Source of the DNA: Oscillospiraceae bacterium | GTDB lineage: Bacteria > Bacillota > Clostridia > Oscillospirales > Oscillospiraceae | Direction: 5' to 3' | Assembly (NCBI GenBank): GCA_015068245.1 | Contig: SVKU01000002.1 | Location: forward strand, 1-64,000 | DNA: 64,000 nucleotides | Part shown: in pieces, positions 25,800 through 34,654 of the stretch | Layout of the letters: every line of letters begins with the position of its first letter | Numbering within the stretch: position 1 is the first letter of the stretch | Translations under genes and position numbers: made by a program | The notes under the pieces: generated by a model | What the model was told of the DNA's origin: nothing | The model's input: the letters and a program-made list of their open reading frames with translations, nothing else | Databases searched by the model: none

Positions 25800-26268
25800 C
25801 ATCATTGCCGTGGGCAAGCTGAAAGAAGCCCATTTCAAATCCGCCTGCGATGAATATCTCAAACGCATGACCTCCTGCGGCGGTGCCGTTGTTACGGAAA
25901 TTCCCGAACAGCGTCTGCCGGATGATCCGTCCGACGGAGAAATAGCGTCTGCCCTTGCAAAAGAAGCTGCCGCCATTCGGGCAAAGATACCGAAAAATGC
26001 CTTTGTGGTTGCTATGTGCATCGAAGGTCAGAAAATGTCCTCCGAAATGTTGGCAAAAAAGATATCCGCCCTGAAAAACGGTGGAGCATCTAACTTTGTG
26101 TTTCTCATCGGCGGTTCCTTCGGTCTGGACGAAGACCTGAAAAAGCAGGCAGGACTGCGGCTTTCCATGTCTGATATGACTTTTCCCCACCACTTGGCCA
26201 GGGTGATGCTGTTGGAACAGATCTATCGGGCAGAGAAGATAATCCAGGGAAGCCGGTATCATAAGTAG
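25789..26268 (+). CDS. rlmH: 23S rRNA pseudouridine-1915 N3-methyltransferase
   Basis: A 159-residue SPOUT methyltransferase that methylates pseudouridine 1915 in helix 69 of 23S rRNA using SAM. It shows the N-terminal IIAVGKLKEAHF, the knot motif FLIGGSFGLDEDL, and the C-terminal MTFPHHLARVMLLEQIYRAEKI plus the conserved YHK end. Standard length. ATG 25789 lies within the end of the upstream gene. Confidence 0.96.
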   Translation: MTYNIIAVGKLKEAHFKSACDEYLKRMTSCGGAVVTEIPEQRLPDDPSDGEIASALAKEAAAIRAKIPKNAFVVAMCIEGQKMSSEMLAKKISALKNGGASNFVFLIGGSFGLDEDLKKQAGLRLSMSDMTFPHHLARVMLLEQIYRAEKIIQGSRYHK

Positions 26269-26271
26269 AAC

Positions 26272-26300
26272 AAAAAGGGCTGCCTATGGCAGCCCTTTTT
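26272..26300 (+). terminator. rlmH terminator
   Basis: A perfect 13-bp stem AAAAAGGGCTGCC / GGCAGCCCTTTTT with loop TAT. Confidence 0.88.
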
Positions 26301-26303
26301 TAG

Positions 26304-26499
26304 AGCGTTTTCAAATAGTCTTTCAGACTATTTGAAAACGGTTTCTTCAGCCTTCTTCAACGCACTCTCCGGTCAGCAAGCTGACCGTTTCGCACGTTCG
26401 AAGGCCGCATAGAGAAATTTCCGACATACATGCTGCCGGAAATTTCGCAATGAACTTTATTCGCTGCCACTGCAGCGAACTCTACGAGGTCTTGACAGT
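26304..26499. repeat. structured dispersed element, copy 2 (about 200 bp)
   Basis: Reverse-oriented homologue of 5586-5787. Stems: 15 bp at 26307-26321/26325-26339, CGGTCAGC/GCTGACCG at 26370-26377/26380-26387, and GAAATTTCCG/CGGAAATTTC at 26414-26423/26437-26446. The first two stems differ in sequence from copy 1 but still pair fully. It fills the rlmH-acpP gap and starts 4 bp after the terminator. Confidence 0.75.
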
Positions 26500-26568
26500 C
26501 TCAAACCTAAAAAGATTGCTGCCATCCCAAACATCATCCCAGATGAAGAAATGACAGCAACCTTAATC

Positions 26569-26796
26569 TCACATATTATTCTCGATGTATTTAACGATGT
26601 CGCCAACGGTTCTCAGTTTGGCCAGATCATCATCAACAACAGCAATACCGAATTCCTCTTCTGCACTCATCATGAGTTCAACCAAATCAAGAGAGTCTGC
26701 TCCCAATTCTTCGGCAATATCGGTATTTTCGTTGATGGCATCTTCGTCGAAGCCCAGCTGGTCAGCCAGCATGGCAATAACCTTTTCAAGGATCAT
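26569..26796 (-). CDS. acpP: acyl carrier protein
   Basis: A 75-residue acidic four-helix carrier protein that holds growing acyl chains on phosphopantetheine. The attachment serine is S35 in ELGADSLDLVELMM. The start ATG (complement of 26794-26796) follows AGGAGGTG; the open frame continues upstream without a ribosome site. It is a stand-alone gene with no fab neighbours, so it may serve fatty-acid synthesis or another acyl transfer system. Confidence 0.94.
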   Translation of the reverse strand: MILEKVIAMLADQLGFDEDAINENTDIAEELGADSLDLVELMMSAEEEFGIAVVDDDLAKLRTVGDIVKYIENNM

Positions 26797-26835
26797 TTCA
26801 GCACCTCCTGAGTTTTCTTTTCTTACTCTGGGCAT

Positions 26836-26864
26836 AGTATAACCAATACTTAAAATTTTTTCAA
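26836..26864 (-). promoter_or_regulatory. acpP promoter
   Basis: Minus strand TTGAAA, 17-bp spacer, TATACT, 40 bp before the start. Confidence 0.65.
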
Positions 26865-26892
26865 TACTTTTTTGTGTTTTTTGGAGGACTAT

Positions 26893-27921
26893 ATGAGCAA
26901 GGTTTTGGCCGCCATGAGCGGCGGAGTAGACAGCTCGGTTTGTGCCGCACTTCTGCAGCGCATGGGGCATGAAGTCATCGGCGTTACCATGATACTTTCA
27001 AGCGAAGCGGAAGTTTCTTCTGCCGAAAGTGCCTGCAAGGCTCTTGGTATCGAGTTTCATGCCGTGGATATGCGCTCGGAATTTGATAACTGTGTTGTTG
27101 CTCCCTTTGTTGCTTCCTATCTCGGCGGCGAAACTCCCAACCCCTGCATCAACTGCAACAAAGCTCTGAAATTCGGCGCACTGTTAGACCTGGCAGGCAG
27201 GCTGGGCTGCCAATTTCTTGCCACAGGCCATTATGTTAAAAAAACAGGAAGTCCCGGAAATTGGAGCATATCGGTTGCACGTGACGAAAAGAAAGACCAA
27301 AGCTATGTTTTGTATAACCTGACCCAAAGCCAGCTGGACAGGCTGCTGTTCCCTCTGGGCGACCTTTCCAAGCAGGAAGTGAGAGAGATCGCCGATTCTC
27401 TCGGTCTTGAATCCGCCCACAAATCAGAAAGTCAGGACATCTGTTTTATCCCCGATGGGGACTATGCCGGTTTTATCACCCGCTACACCGGCAAAGCACT
27501 GGAACCGGGCAGTTTTATCGACAGCAACGGCAATGTAATCGGACGCCACAAAGGAGTTGCTGCCTATACCATCGGTCAGCGACGAGGTCTGGACCTGCCT
27601 ATGGGGCAGCGGGTATATGTAATAAGCAAGGACGCAGAAAAAGGCACCGTTACCGTAGGCACGGAAGCGGAACTGATGACTGATACCGTTTGGGTGCGCG
27701 ATGTGGTTTTTACCTCAGGTATGGCTCCTGCAGAGCCTGTCAGCGTTACCGCCCGTCTGAGATACAGTCAGAAGCCCCAGCCTGCGCAGCTTAGCTTTGA
27801 CGGCAAATTTGCCGTATTGAATTTTGATGTTCCCCAACGAGCACCCGCTCCCGGTCAGGCCGCAGTATTTTATATAGGCGATACCGTGCTGGGCGGAGGA
27901 ACGATAACGGTTAATAATTAA
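26893..27921 (+). CDS. mnmA: tRNA-specific 2-thiouridylase
   Basis: A 342-residue PP-loop enzyme that makes 2-thiouridine at tRNA wobble position 34. It has the ATP-binding SGGVDSS at 9-15, catalytic C88 in PCINCNKALKFG, the partner cysteine C184 in SQDICFIPDGDY, and the beta-barrel tail with GQRRGL. The start is ATG 26893 after GGAGG; the earlier in-frame GTG has no ribosome site. Transcribed divergently from acpP. Confidence 0.95.
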   Translation: MSKVLAAMSGGVDSSVCAALLQRMGHEVIGVTMILSSEAEVSSAESACKALGIEFHAVDMRSEFDNCVVAPFVASYLGGETPNPCINCNKALKFGALLDLAGRLGCQFLATGHYVKKTGSPGNWSISVARDEKKDQSYVLYNLTQSQLDRLLFPLGDLSKQEVREIADSLGLESAHKSESQDICFIPDGDYAGFITRYTGKALEPGSFIDSNGNVIGRHKGVAAYTIGQRRGLDLPMGQRVYVISKDAEKGTVTVGTEAELMTDTVWVRDVVFTSGMAPAEPVSVTARLRYSQKPQPAQLSFDGKFAVLNFDVPQRAPAPGQAAVFYIGDTVLGGGTITVNN

Positions 27922-27950
27922 CAGTTAACAGTGAAAAACCAAAAGCAAAT

Positions 27951-28029
27951 GGGACGTCGAGGACGCCGTCCCCTACAAACGTGATTTGTCACGTCATGCA
28001 TCGTAGGGGAACGGCGTCCTCGATGTCCC
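27951..28029. repeat. long imperfect inverted repeat between convergent genes
   Basis: Arms 27951-27976 and 28003-28029 (GGGACGTCGAGGACGCCGTC against GGCGTCCTCGATGTCCC) pair with few mismatches around a 26-bp centre that holds GTGATTTGTCAC-like symmetry. It is flanked by ATTAATTATTAATT. It may end transcription from both sides. Confidence 0.65.
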
Positions 28030-28040
28030 GTTATTAATTA

Positions 28041-29186
28041 TTAATTGTAAAAGAAATCTTCGATTTCTTTTTCACCTGCCGTGCAGCTGCCTTGTATCAT
28101 GGCACTGCTTCCTCCGCCTTTTCCGGAAATGGCAGCGTTTATCTCCTTCGCCTTTGCTCGAAGATCAACAGTATTGCTGCCCATGATGTACTTCCACCCT
28201 TTTTCGTTTTTTGAAAATGCCGCTGCAATGCCGCCGCAGAAAGACATGGCTCCGTTGACCAGTGCCCGCAGGCTGTCTGCGTCAAGGTCTTCGGTAAATA
28301 AGCACAAATTACCATCGGTGTACTCCAAAGCTTCCAGCTGCTTTAATGCCTGGCTTTTCCGCAGCTGCGCCAGTTCATATTTCGCCTGAGCAGCTTCCTC
28401 TTTCAGTTTTTCCACGGCTTCCACCGCCTGATGATGCTTGACCGACAGCGATGCCGAAACGGTCGCCACAGTTTCATATTTTGAAACGGCGTCCTGCAGT
28501 GCTCCCGCACCGCATACCATGGTCATGCGGGTACCACCCCGGTGACGCATGTGGGTAAGCAGCCGAATCTGCCCAATCTCGCCCGAACAATTCACATGAG
28601 GCGCACAGCAGGCGCAGCGGTCATACCCCTCAATTTCGACTATGCGCACGTTTTCCGTCAAATCCAGCTTGCTTCGGTATTGAAGCCCTTTCAGCACCTC
28701 AGGTTCGGGAAATGTTGCTCTTACAGGTACGTTTTCCCACACCACCTGATTTGCCATGCGTTCCACCAGCCGCACCTGTTCCTCATTCAGTTCGCCGCCG
28801 GCATCAAAGGTAGCCTCAAATCCGTTCATGTGAAATCCCACGTTCTCAAATCCATAGAGTTTATAGATTATTCCGGACACAACGTGTTCTCCGGAATGAA
28901 GCTGCATACGCTGAAATCTCTGAACCCAATTTATCTCACCGCTGACGGTATCGCCCACTGTCAGCGGTCTGTTAGTATAATGCACCACCTGACCGTCCTT
29001 TTCATGTACGTCAAGCACCTCGACTCCGCCAAGGATTCCTGTGTCTGCACCCTGTCCCCCGCCTTCCGGGAAGAAAGCTGTGCGGTCAAGAATGATCTCA
29101 AACCCATTTTTGCCCTCTGCGCAGTCCATGACGGTGGCGGTAAAGGTCTTCATGTGGCTGTCAGAATAATATAATCTCTCTGTCAT
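28041..29186 (-). CDS. alanyl-tRNA editing protein (AlaX type, with DHHA1)
   Basis: A 381-residue stand-alone editing protein that removes wrongly attached serine or glycine from tRNA-Ala. The N-terminal part resembles the AlaRS editing core: PEGGGQGADTG, zinc ligands in LHSGEHVVSG and the later CACCAPH pair. After a coiled-coil segment (about 240-285) comes a DHHA1-like tail ending GKGGGSSAMIQGS. The aminoacylation domain is missing, so it is not AlaRS itself. Divergent from, and unlinked to, the beta-helix gene. Confidence 0.9.
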   Translation of the reverse strand: MTERLYYSDSHMKTFTATVMDCAEGKNGFEIILDRTAFFPEGGGQGADTGILGGVEVLDVHEKDGQVVHYTNRPLTVGDTVSGEINWVQRFQRMQLHSGEHVVSGIIYKLYGFENVGFHMNGFEATFDAGGELNEEQVRLVERMANQVVWENVPVRATFPEPEVLKGLQYRSKLDLTENVRIVEIEGYDRCACCAPHVNCSGEIGQIRLLTHMRHRGGTRMTMVCGAGALQDAVSKYETVATVSASLSVKHHQAVEAVEKLKEEAAQAKYELAQLRKSQALKQLEALEYTDGNLCLFTEDLDADSLRALVNGAMSFCGGIAAAFSKNEKGWKYIMGSNTVDLRAKAKEINAAISGKGGGSSAMIQGSCTAGEKEIEDFFYN

Positions 29187-29210
29187 GGTATTCTCCGTTG
29201 TGTAGTTCTT

Positions 29211-29317
29211 CTGTCATTTCGAAAGCTGCGCAGCAGCTGAGAAATCCCCTTGACAAGAGGGGGATTCCTCCATTGCTCAGCTTGCTGAACAGTTCTTCGC
29301 AATGTTCGGAATGACAG
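29211..29317. repeat. repeat family A, complete copy
   Basis: CTGTCATTTCGAA at the left and GTTCGGAATGACAG at the right, with GAGAAATCCCC / GGGGGATTCCTC in the middle. It lies upstream of both divergent genes. Confidence 0.72.
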
Positions 29318-29353
29318 CATGATCGTTTCAAATTATAATCCAAATTCCCAAAT

Positions 29354-29382
29354 TTGACAACACTATACGATGCTGATATTAT
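29354..29382 (+). promoter_or_regulatory. strong promoter of the beta-helix gene
   Basis: TTGACA, 17-bp spacer, TATTAT with TGA extension, 37 bp before the ATG. Confidence 0.72.
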
Positions 29383-29418
29383 TATATCGAAGTGAATTGA
29401 AAAGAAAGGAAGTTTCCA

Positions 29419-31365
29419 ATGAAAACCATCAAGAAAGGCGAAACATGGCTGGTTGAAACCACCACCGCTGTTGACGGACTGACCATCGAAGATGGCTCAT
29501 CTGTTGCTGCGCCCGAGGGAAAATGTGCAATTATGACCGTAAACGGCGCACTGACAGACCTTCTTCCCGGCTCATACGAAGGAAGCATCGTAATATCCGT
29601 GGTTGATAAGGTGGACAGTTGGTGCGGTTTTGAAAACAATTACCGCAGTGCCGTCATGTTTGGTAAAGACGGGCTGAACAAATCCGTCTCCGTTCTGCCG
29701 GCAATATCCGGTGCCAATATCGGCGACAATGGAATTTTCGGCGGCAAGATCACCGTCAGGGGCAACTGCTTCAACGGTGTTTCCGCAGACAGCGGAAAAC
29801 TGAGAATCGACGGTACTCAATTTGACTATATCGGCAACGGCGGTGACGATTTCCAGCTTTGGGGCAGCGCCATAGCCGTGGGCGGTGATGCAGAAGTGGT
29901 TGTCACCGATGCAAACATCAAAACAAAAGGCGTTATTGCCACCGCCGTGGCAGCTGCAGGCGAATCCAAAGTACTGGTCAAAGACAGCGTTATCGTGTCC
30001 GAAGGCACCGACAATGCCAACTGGTATGCCAAGCACCCCCACCTTTCCGAAGTTCCCTGGGTTTTGGGATTGAAAGGCACACTCCGTGCCACCAATGTAC
30101 TTGAAGCCGCCAACGTCACTTACTACAATACAGACATGACCTGCAACGGCTGGGGCGTTCTGTCCGTAGACGGCACCAAGGGTGCTGTGCACAACATGGT
30201 AAACGTCAAGGCTTCCATTCCCAACGACAAGGGCTATGCCAGCGGCTACTGCGCCTACATCCTCGGCGGCACCACATCGACCTTCCTTGGCTGCGAGTTT
30301 GAAGTGCCGGACTACGTTTTCTCCGTTGGCGGCAACGAAAACCTCGCCATCGTAGGCCCCAGCAGTCAGGCAAACCTGAAAGAAAGGGCTGACCTGCTTG
30401 CTCAGCTCGGCAGCGAGGTCGGTTTTGAAAACATTGAAGAAAAGCCCTGCATAATCAAATCAAAAAGGTTTGCCGGCATGTGGCACCATCAGTCCACCGG
30501 CACCTTTGATATCCGTCCCGGTACTGTCATCGAAGCAGGTGATACTGCTTTCCTTATTAAAAGCGACCAGCGGCTGAACAAGCCTGTCATTCTTTGCGAT
30601 GGCGTAAGCATCAAATCACCGGTTATTCTGCACCTGATGGAAAGCGACGATCCCGGCATGGGAGTCCGTGCCCACGACAAGTGCTGGGCTCCCAACGGCG
30701 AATTCTTCTTCGAGCGCAAAAAGATCGAAGATTTTGACACAACCGACGAAACCGCCGAAGGCACCGTATACTCCACCTTTAAAAACATGGAACTGACCGG
30801 AGATTTTTACAACACCAAGTATCTTAATGGTCAGAACCTTTCCATTGTGCTGGACAATACGAAGCTCACCGGCAAAATATCCAGCGGAGATTACCTCCAC
30901 AAGGATTTCTCTTATGGCATAGCCTACGACAGCGAAGGCAAAAAAGTCTGCACTGACAAAGACGGCAAAAGATATGTCACCGAAACCGTGGAAGACCTGC
31001 TGTTCGGCAAGATGCCAAAGGAATATACTCTTCCCGTTGTGGACGAAACCGGCTGCTTTATGTACGCAGAAAACGGCGAAACTCTACCCCTTGCAGGTTA
31101 CGGTATCCGGTACGCCGACCCGGAATATCTGGGCGTTGTTGACATTTCCGTTTGCGAACCTCTGAACAACGGCGTTATCGTCAAGCTGGAAAACGGTGCC
31201 GAATGGACCGTTGCAGGCAAGTGCTGTCTGACAAAGCTTGTCATCGGCGAAGGCTGTAAAATCACCGGAGCCGACAGCAAAAAGCTGACCATGACCGTAA
31301 ACGGCGAAATTACCGTTCCAACTGCCGGCACTTACACCGGAGTTATAGAGTTTGATGTTGCATAA
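29419..31365 (+). CDS. beta-helix-like protein without signal peptide, paralogue 1
   Basis: A 648-residue protein that I cannot assign to a named family. Short Val/Ile-Asp-rich strands and turns (GGKITVRGNCF, SGKLRIDGTQF, GDAEVVVTDANI, ESKVLVKDSVI) indicate a right-handed parallel beta-helix over about 90-330 and 370-480. TVNG...PGSYEGSIV near 38-57 and TVNG...AGTYTGVIEF at the end look like matching caps. It shares many blocks with the protein at 54470, for example IGNGGDDFQ / VGNGGNDFQ, LRATNVL / CRATNVL and ESDD. No signal peptide, SLH or sorting signal is visible, so its location is unclear. Monocistronic with strong promoter and terminator. Confidence 0.8.
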   Translation: MKTIKKGETWLVETTTAVDGLTIEDGSSVAAPEGKCAIMTVNGALTDLLPGSYEGSIVISVVDKVDSWCGFENNYRSAVMFGKDGLNKSVSVLPAISGANIGDNGIFGGKITVRGNCFNGVSADSGKLRIDGTQFDYIGNGGDDFQLWGSAIAVGGDAEVVVTDANIKTKGVIATAVAAAGESKVLVKDSVIVSEGTDNANWYAKHPHLSEVPWVLGLKGTLRATNVLEAANVTYYNTDMTCNGWGVLSVDGTKGAVHNMVNVKASIPNDKGYASGYCAYILGGTTSTFLGCEFEVPDYVFSVGGNENLAIVGPSSQANLKERADLLAQLGSEVGFENIEEKPCIIKSKRFAGMWHHQSTGTFDIRPGTVIEAGDTAFLIKSDQRLNKPVILCDGVSIKSPVILHLMESDDPGMGVRAHDKCWAPNGEFFFERKKIEDFDTTDETAEGTVYSTFKNMELTGDFYNTKYLNGQNLSIVLDNTKLTGKISSGDYLHKDFSYGIAYDSEGKKVCTDKDGKRYVTETVEDLLFGKMPKEYTLPVVDETGCFMYAENGETLPLAGYGIRYADPEYLGVVDISVCEPLNNGVIVKLENGAEWTVAGKCCLTKLVIGEGCKITGADSKKLTMTVNGEITVPTAGTYTGVIEFDVA

Positions 31366-31383
31366 ACTGAATAATTTCATTCT

Positions 31384-31421
31384 AAAAAGGGAAGTTTCAT
31401 TTTAATGAGATTTCCCTTTTT
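31384..31421 (+). terminator. terminator
   Basis: AAAAAGGGAA / TTCCCTTTTT stem with inner partial pairing. Confidence 0.7.
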
Positions 31422-31483
31422 GTTATATTTTGTTTATAAATAAACAAATTCTGCAAAATAAAATGAAAAAACCATTTTTACCC

Positions 31484-31512
31484 TTGACCTTAGTATGGTT
31501 CCATGTTTTAAT
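31484..31512 (+). promoter_or_regulatory. tctBAC promoter
   Basis: TTGACC, 17-bp spacer, TTTAAT with TGT extension. It leaves a 70-nt leader before tctB. Confidence 0.6.
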
Positions 31513-31580
31513 ATTTGTTGTTTGCTGCCCGTTTTTTGGCAAAAATAATCGACGTACATGACAACGAAAGGACTCCGCTT

Positions 31581-32039
31581 ATGTCGCTGACCGAAAGCAA
31601 GACCGAACGCATCCTCGGCGCTGTATTCACCGTTATTGGTCTGGCACTTTATTTCATCATTATCCCCTGGCAGATAAAAGACGTGGGCGCCGAATTCCCC
31701 ACACCCCGTTCTTTCCCCAATCTGCTGGCATGGCTGCTGGTGATATTGGGTGCGGCTTTGTTCATTTCCGGCATGAAACACAGGAATGCCGCTGACCAGA
31801 AAGTTTATTCCATAACAAAAACCGAAGCCAAGCTGGTGCTTATAACCCTGCTGCTTATGGTGCTTTATGTTATTTCGCTTTACTTTGTGCCGTATATTCC
31901 TGCCACTGTTGTTGTGCTGGCTCTGATGATTTTCATTTACGGTCAGCGCAGTCCTGTCAAGCTGGCCGCCGCCTCTGTTGCGGTACCGGTAATCATATAT
32001 CTGGCATTTACCTATATTTTAAAGTTCAATATGCCATGA
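31581..32039 (+). CDS. tctB: tripartite tricarboxylate transporter, small membrane subunit
   Basis: A 152-residue TctB-like protein with four predicted helices (about 10-30, 45-65, 85-105 and 110-148 as a pair). TctB subunits are poorly conserved; the call rests on size, helix pattern and its place in front of TctA and TctC. ATG 31581 follows AAAGGA by 8 nt; the open frame upstream has no ribosome site. TctA starts 16 bp downstream. Confidence 0.86.
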   Translation: MSLTESKTERILGAVFTVIGLALYFIIIPWQIKDVGAEFPTPRSFPNLLAWLLVILGAALFISGMKHRNAADQKVYSITKTEAKLVLITLLLMVLYVISLYFVPYIPATVVVLALMIFIYGQRSPVKLAAASVAVPVIIYLAFTYILKFNMP

Positions 32040-32055
32040 AAGGAAGGTTCACCGT

Positions 32056-33567
32056 TTGGACGTTTTTAGCGCTCTTGCATCGGGATTCGGCGAAATACTG
32101 CAGCTGTCTAACCTGATATACCTTGTTCTCGGCGTTGTTGTTGGCGTTGTGATGGGAGCCATTCCCGGTCTTACTGCCACCATGGCTATTACCCTTATCA
32201 TTCCGCTAACCTACTATCTGACCCCCACCCAGTCCCTCATTATGCTGTTGGCAGCATATAATGCCGGTAACTTCGGCGGGTCCATTTCCGCCATTCTTAT
32301 CTCCACACCCGGAACACCTGCAGCTGCAGCCACCGTGGCGGACGGTTACGGTCTTGCCCAAAAAGGGCAGGGCGGAAAAGCTATCAAAACAGCTCTTTTC
32401 AGTTCCTGCTTCGGCTGCCTGTTCAGTTCCATCGTGCTGGTACTGGTAGCTCAGCCCATAGCAAAATATGCTCTTAAATTCGGTCCCGCAGAATACACCG
32501 TTCTGATGGTATTTTCTCTGACCATTATCGCTTCCGCTGCAAAGAAATCCATGATCAAAGGTTTGATCGGCGGCGCCCTTGGTCTGCTGTTTGGCTGCGT
32601 GGGTACCGATTCCATGTATACCATTCCCCGCCTGAGCTTCGGTGTTCTGAAGCTATACAGCGGCATAGACCTGGTAGTCATGCTCATCGGTGCTCTGGCA
32701 GTATCTCAGCTGCTGATCCAGGTTGAAAAAGTCGCCACCGGCTGGAAGGAGGCTCAGCTGCCTCCCGCCACCTGCAAAGACGACAAGCGTTTTTCTCTGT
32801 CCGACCTGAAAACCTGCTTCAAAACATGGCTGCGCTCCTCCGCCATTGGCTGCGCTATCGGTGCACTGCCCGGTCTTGGTCCCGCTCTTGCCTGCTATAT
32901 AGGTTATGATGCCGCAAAACGAGGTTCAAAGCATCCCGAAAAATTCGGTACCGGATATGTTGAAGGCGTTGCCGCTGCTGAAGCTGCCAACAATGCGGTC
33001 GTTGGCGCAAACATGATACCTCTGCTGTCTTTGGGTGTTCCCGGCGATACCGGTGCCGCCGTACTTATCGGCGCATTCCTTGTTCAGGGTCTGACTCCCG
33101 GTCCCCTGATTTTTACCGAATCTCCTCAAACTGTCTATAACGTATATGCAGGTCTTATTCTTTGCAATATCGTTCTGCTGTTGGTGGTTCTAGCCACCTA
33201 TAAGCTGTTTGTTAAACTGTGCAGCCTCGAAACCACCATCATTTTCCCGGTAGTTGCGATTTTCTGTATTATCGGCGTTTACGCTCTCAACTCTACCCTG
33301 GCAGATGTATGGATCATGCTGTTTTTTGCAGTTATCGGCTACATTCTTATGAAGTTTGATTTCCCCACAACCACCATGCTGGTTGGCTTTATACTCTCCC
33401 CCATTTTCGAAAAGAATTTCCGACGTGCACTCACTTTGTCCGACGGTGATTTTTCAACTTTCTTTTCTTCCCCTCTGTGTTGGGCGTTCTGGATAATAAC
33501 TGCCCTGTCCCTGTTCTTCATTCTCAGAGGTAAAAAGAAAGACGCAAACCTGAGCGATGGACTCTAA
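32056..33567 (+). CDS. tctA: tripartite tricarboxylate transporter, large membrane subunit
   Basis: A 503-residue TctA permease with about 12 helices and the internal duplicated Gly-rich signatures: GAIPGLTATMAITL near 34-47 and GALPGLGPALACYIG near 277-291. Other family text includes NFGGSISAILISTPGTPAA and LSLGVPGDTGAAVLIGAFLVQGL, cited here as the segments near 74 and 320. The system imports carboxylates with Na+ or H+ using an external binding protein. The start is TTG 32056 after AGGAAGG. Confidence 0.95.
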   Translation: MDVFSALASGFGEILQLSNLIYLVLGVVVGVVMGAIPGLTATMAITLIIPLTYYLTPTQSLIMLLAAYNAGNFGGSISAILISTPGTPAAAATVADGYGLAQKGQGGKAIKTALFSSCFGCLFSSIVLVLVAQPIAKYALKFGPAEYTVLMVFSLTIIASAAKKSMIKGLIGGALGLLFGCVGTDSMYTIPRLSFGVLKLYSGIDLVVMLIGALAVSQLLIQVEKVATGWKEAQLPPATCKDDKRFSLSDLKTCFKTWLRSSAIGCAIGALPGLGPALACYIGYDAAKRGSKHPEKFGTGYVEGVAAAEAANNAVVGANMIPLLSLGVPGDTGAAVLIGAFLVQGLTPGPLIFTESPQTVYNVYAGLILCNIVLLLVVLATYKLFVKLCSLETTIIFPVVAIFCIIGVYALNSTLADVWIMLFFAVIGYILMKFDFPTTTMLVGFILSPIFEKNFRRALTLSDGDFSTFFSSPLCWAFWIITALSLFFILRGKKKDANLSDGL

Positions 33568-33590
33568 ACACAACTTTAAGGAGAACAACA

Positions 33591-34559
33591 ATGAAAAAGT
33601 TTCTGTCAATTATCCTTGCGTGCCTGATGCTTCTTGCCGCTTGTACCGCATGCTCCAATTCTGAGAGCACTGCCTCCGGTTCTGACTATCCCAAAGGCAA
33701 CATCAACATGATCGTCAATTTCAGCGCCGGCGGCGGTACCGATATCGCTGCCAGAGCCATGGCAGACGTGGCAGCCAAGAGCCTTGGCACAGCTATTTCC
33801 GTAACCAATGTTACAGGCGGCACCGGCACCGTAGGTGTTGCAGAGCTTGCAAACAAGAAAAACGATGGCTACACCATCGGCGTTGCTTCCCTGTCACCCC
33901 TGTCTCTGCTGCCCTGGGTACTGGAAGTCCCCTACACTCCCGACAATTTTGAATACATCTGCGCTTTTGGTCAGTACGGTTTTGGCATTGTTGTAGGCGG
34001 AGATTCCCCCTACAACACCCTTGACGAGCTGCTGGAAGCAGCAAAAACTCAGGAGATCAAGTGCGGCGCCACCGGTTATCCCCAGCCCTTTGCCATGGAT
34101 GACCTGAACGAAGCCACCGGCAGCCAACTTTCTTTCGTTTCTTACCCCAGCACCACCGATATGATCACCGACGTTCTGGGCGGTTTTATCCCCTGTGCCG
34201 TATGTGACGAAGCCTCTTTCACCACCTACGTTGAAGACGGTTCCATGAAGCTGTTGGCTTCCGCCACCGATGTTCCCTGGGCATGTGCTCCCGATGTTCC
34301 CACTTTGATGGATTTGGGATATGATATCAACATCATGTCCTATATGGGTCTGTGCGTTCCCGCCGGCACCGATGAAGCCATTGTTGCCAAACTGCGTGAG
34401 GCCTTTGAACTCGCCTGTAAAGACGAAGGTTTTATCGAAACCATTAAAAACGGTAATCTTGTGCCCACTTACATGACCGGCGAAGAATACGAAAAGCTGG
34501 TTTACGAAAAATACGAAGAATACAAGGTTCTGCTGGCTGACGTAAACGCCGCCCAGTAA
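33591..34559 (+). CDS. tctC: tripartite tricarboxylate transporter, substrate-binding lipoprotein
   Basis: A 322-residue TctC/Bug-type binding protein. The lipoprotein signal ends LMLLAACTACSNS, with two possible lipobox cysteines. The mature part has the ligand-loop text VNFSAGGGTDIAARAMAD and TGGTGTVGVAELAN, typical for carboxylate-binding Bug proteins. Substrate class: di- or tricarboxylates or aromatic acids; the exact ligand is not readable. It is the last gene of tctBAC and is followed by a clear terminator. Confidence 0.93.
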   Translation: MKKFLSIILACLMLLAACTACSNSESTASGSDYPKGNINMIVNFSAGGGTDIAARAMADVAAKSLGTAISVTNVTGGTGTVGVAELANKKNDGYTIGVASLSPLSLLPWVLEVPYTPDNFEYICAFGQYGFGIVVGGDSPYNTLDELLEAAKTQEIKCGATGYPQPFAMDDLNEATGSQLSFVSYPSTTDMITDVLGGFIPCAVCDEASFTTYVEDGSMKLLASATDVPWACAPDVPTLMDLGYDINIMSYMGLCVPAGTDEAIVAKLREAFELACKDEGFIETIKNGNLVPTYMTGEEYEKLVYEKYEEYKVLLADVNAAQ

Positions 34560-34568
34560 AAAATATTT

Positions 34569-34608
34569 GAGAAAGCTTCTTTATATATTGAAGCTTTCTC
34601 TTTTTTTT
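34569..34608 (+). terminator. tctC terminator
   Basis: Stem GAGAAAGCTTC / GAAGCTTTCTC, loop of 10, then eight T. Its right arm also holds the -35 box of the next promoter. Confidence 0.88.
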
Positions 34609-34616
34609 GATAAAAT
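34588..34616 (+). promoter_or_regulatory. promoter embedded in the tctC terminator
   Basis: TTGAAG (34588-34593), 17-bp spacer, TAAAAT (34611-34616) with TGA extension; the T-tract forms the spacer. Confidence 0.6.
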
Positions 34617-34654
34617 GTTTAGTGTTGAAAAGAAAATGAGAAAGGATGAACATA

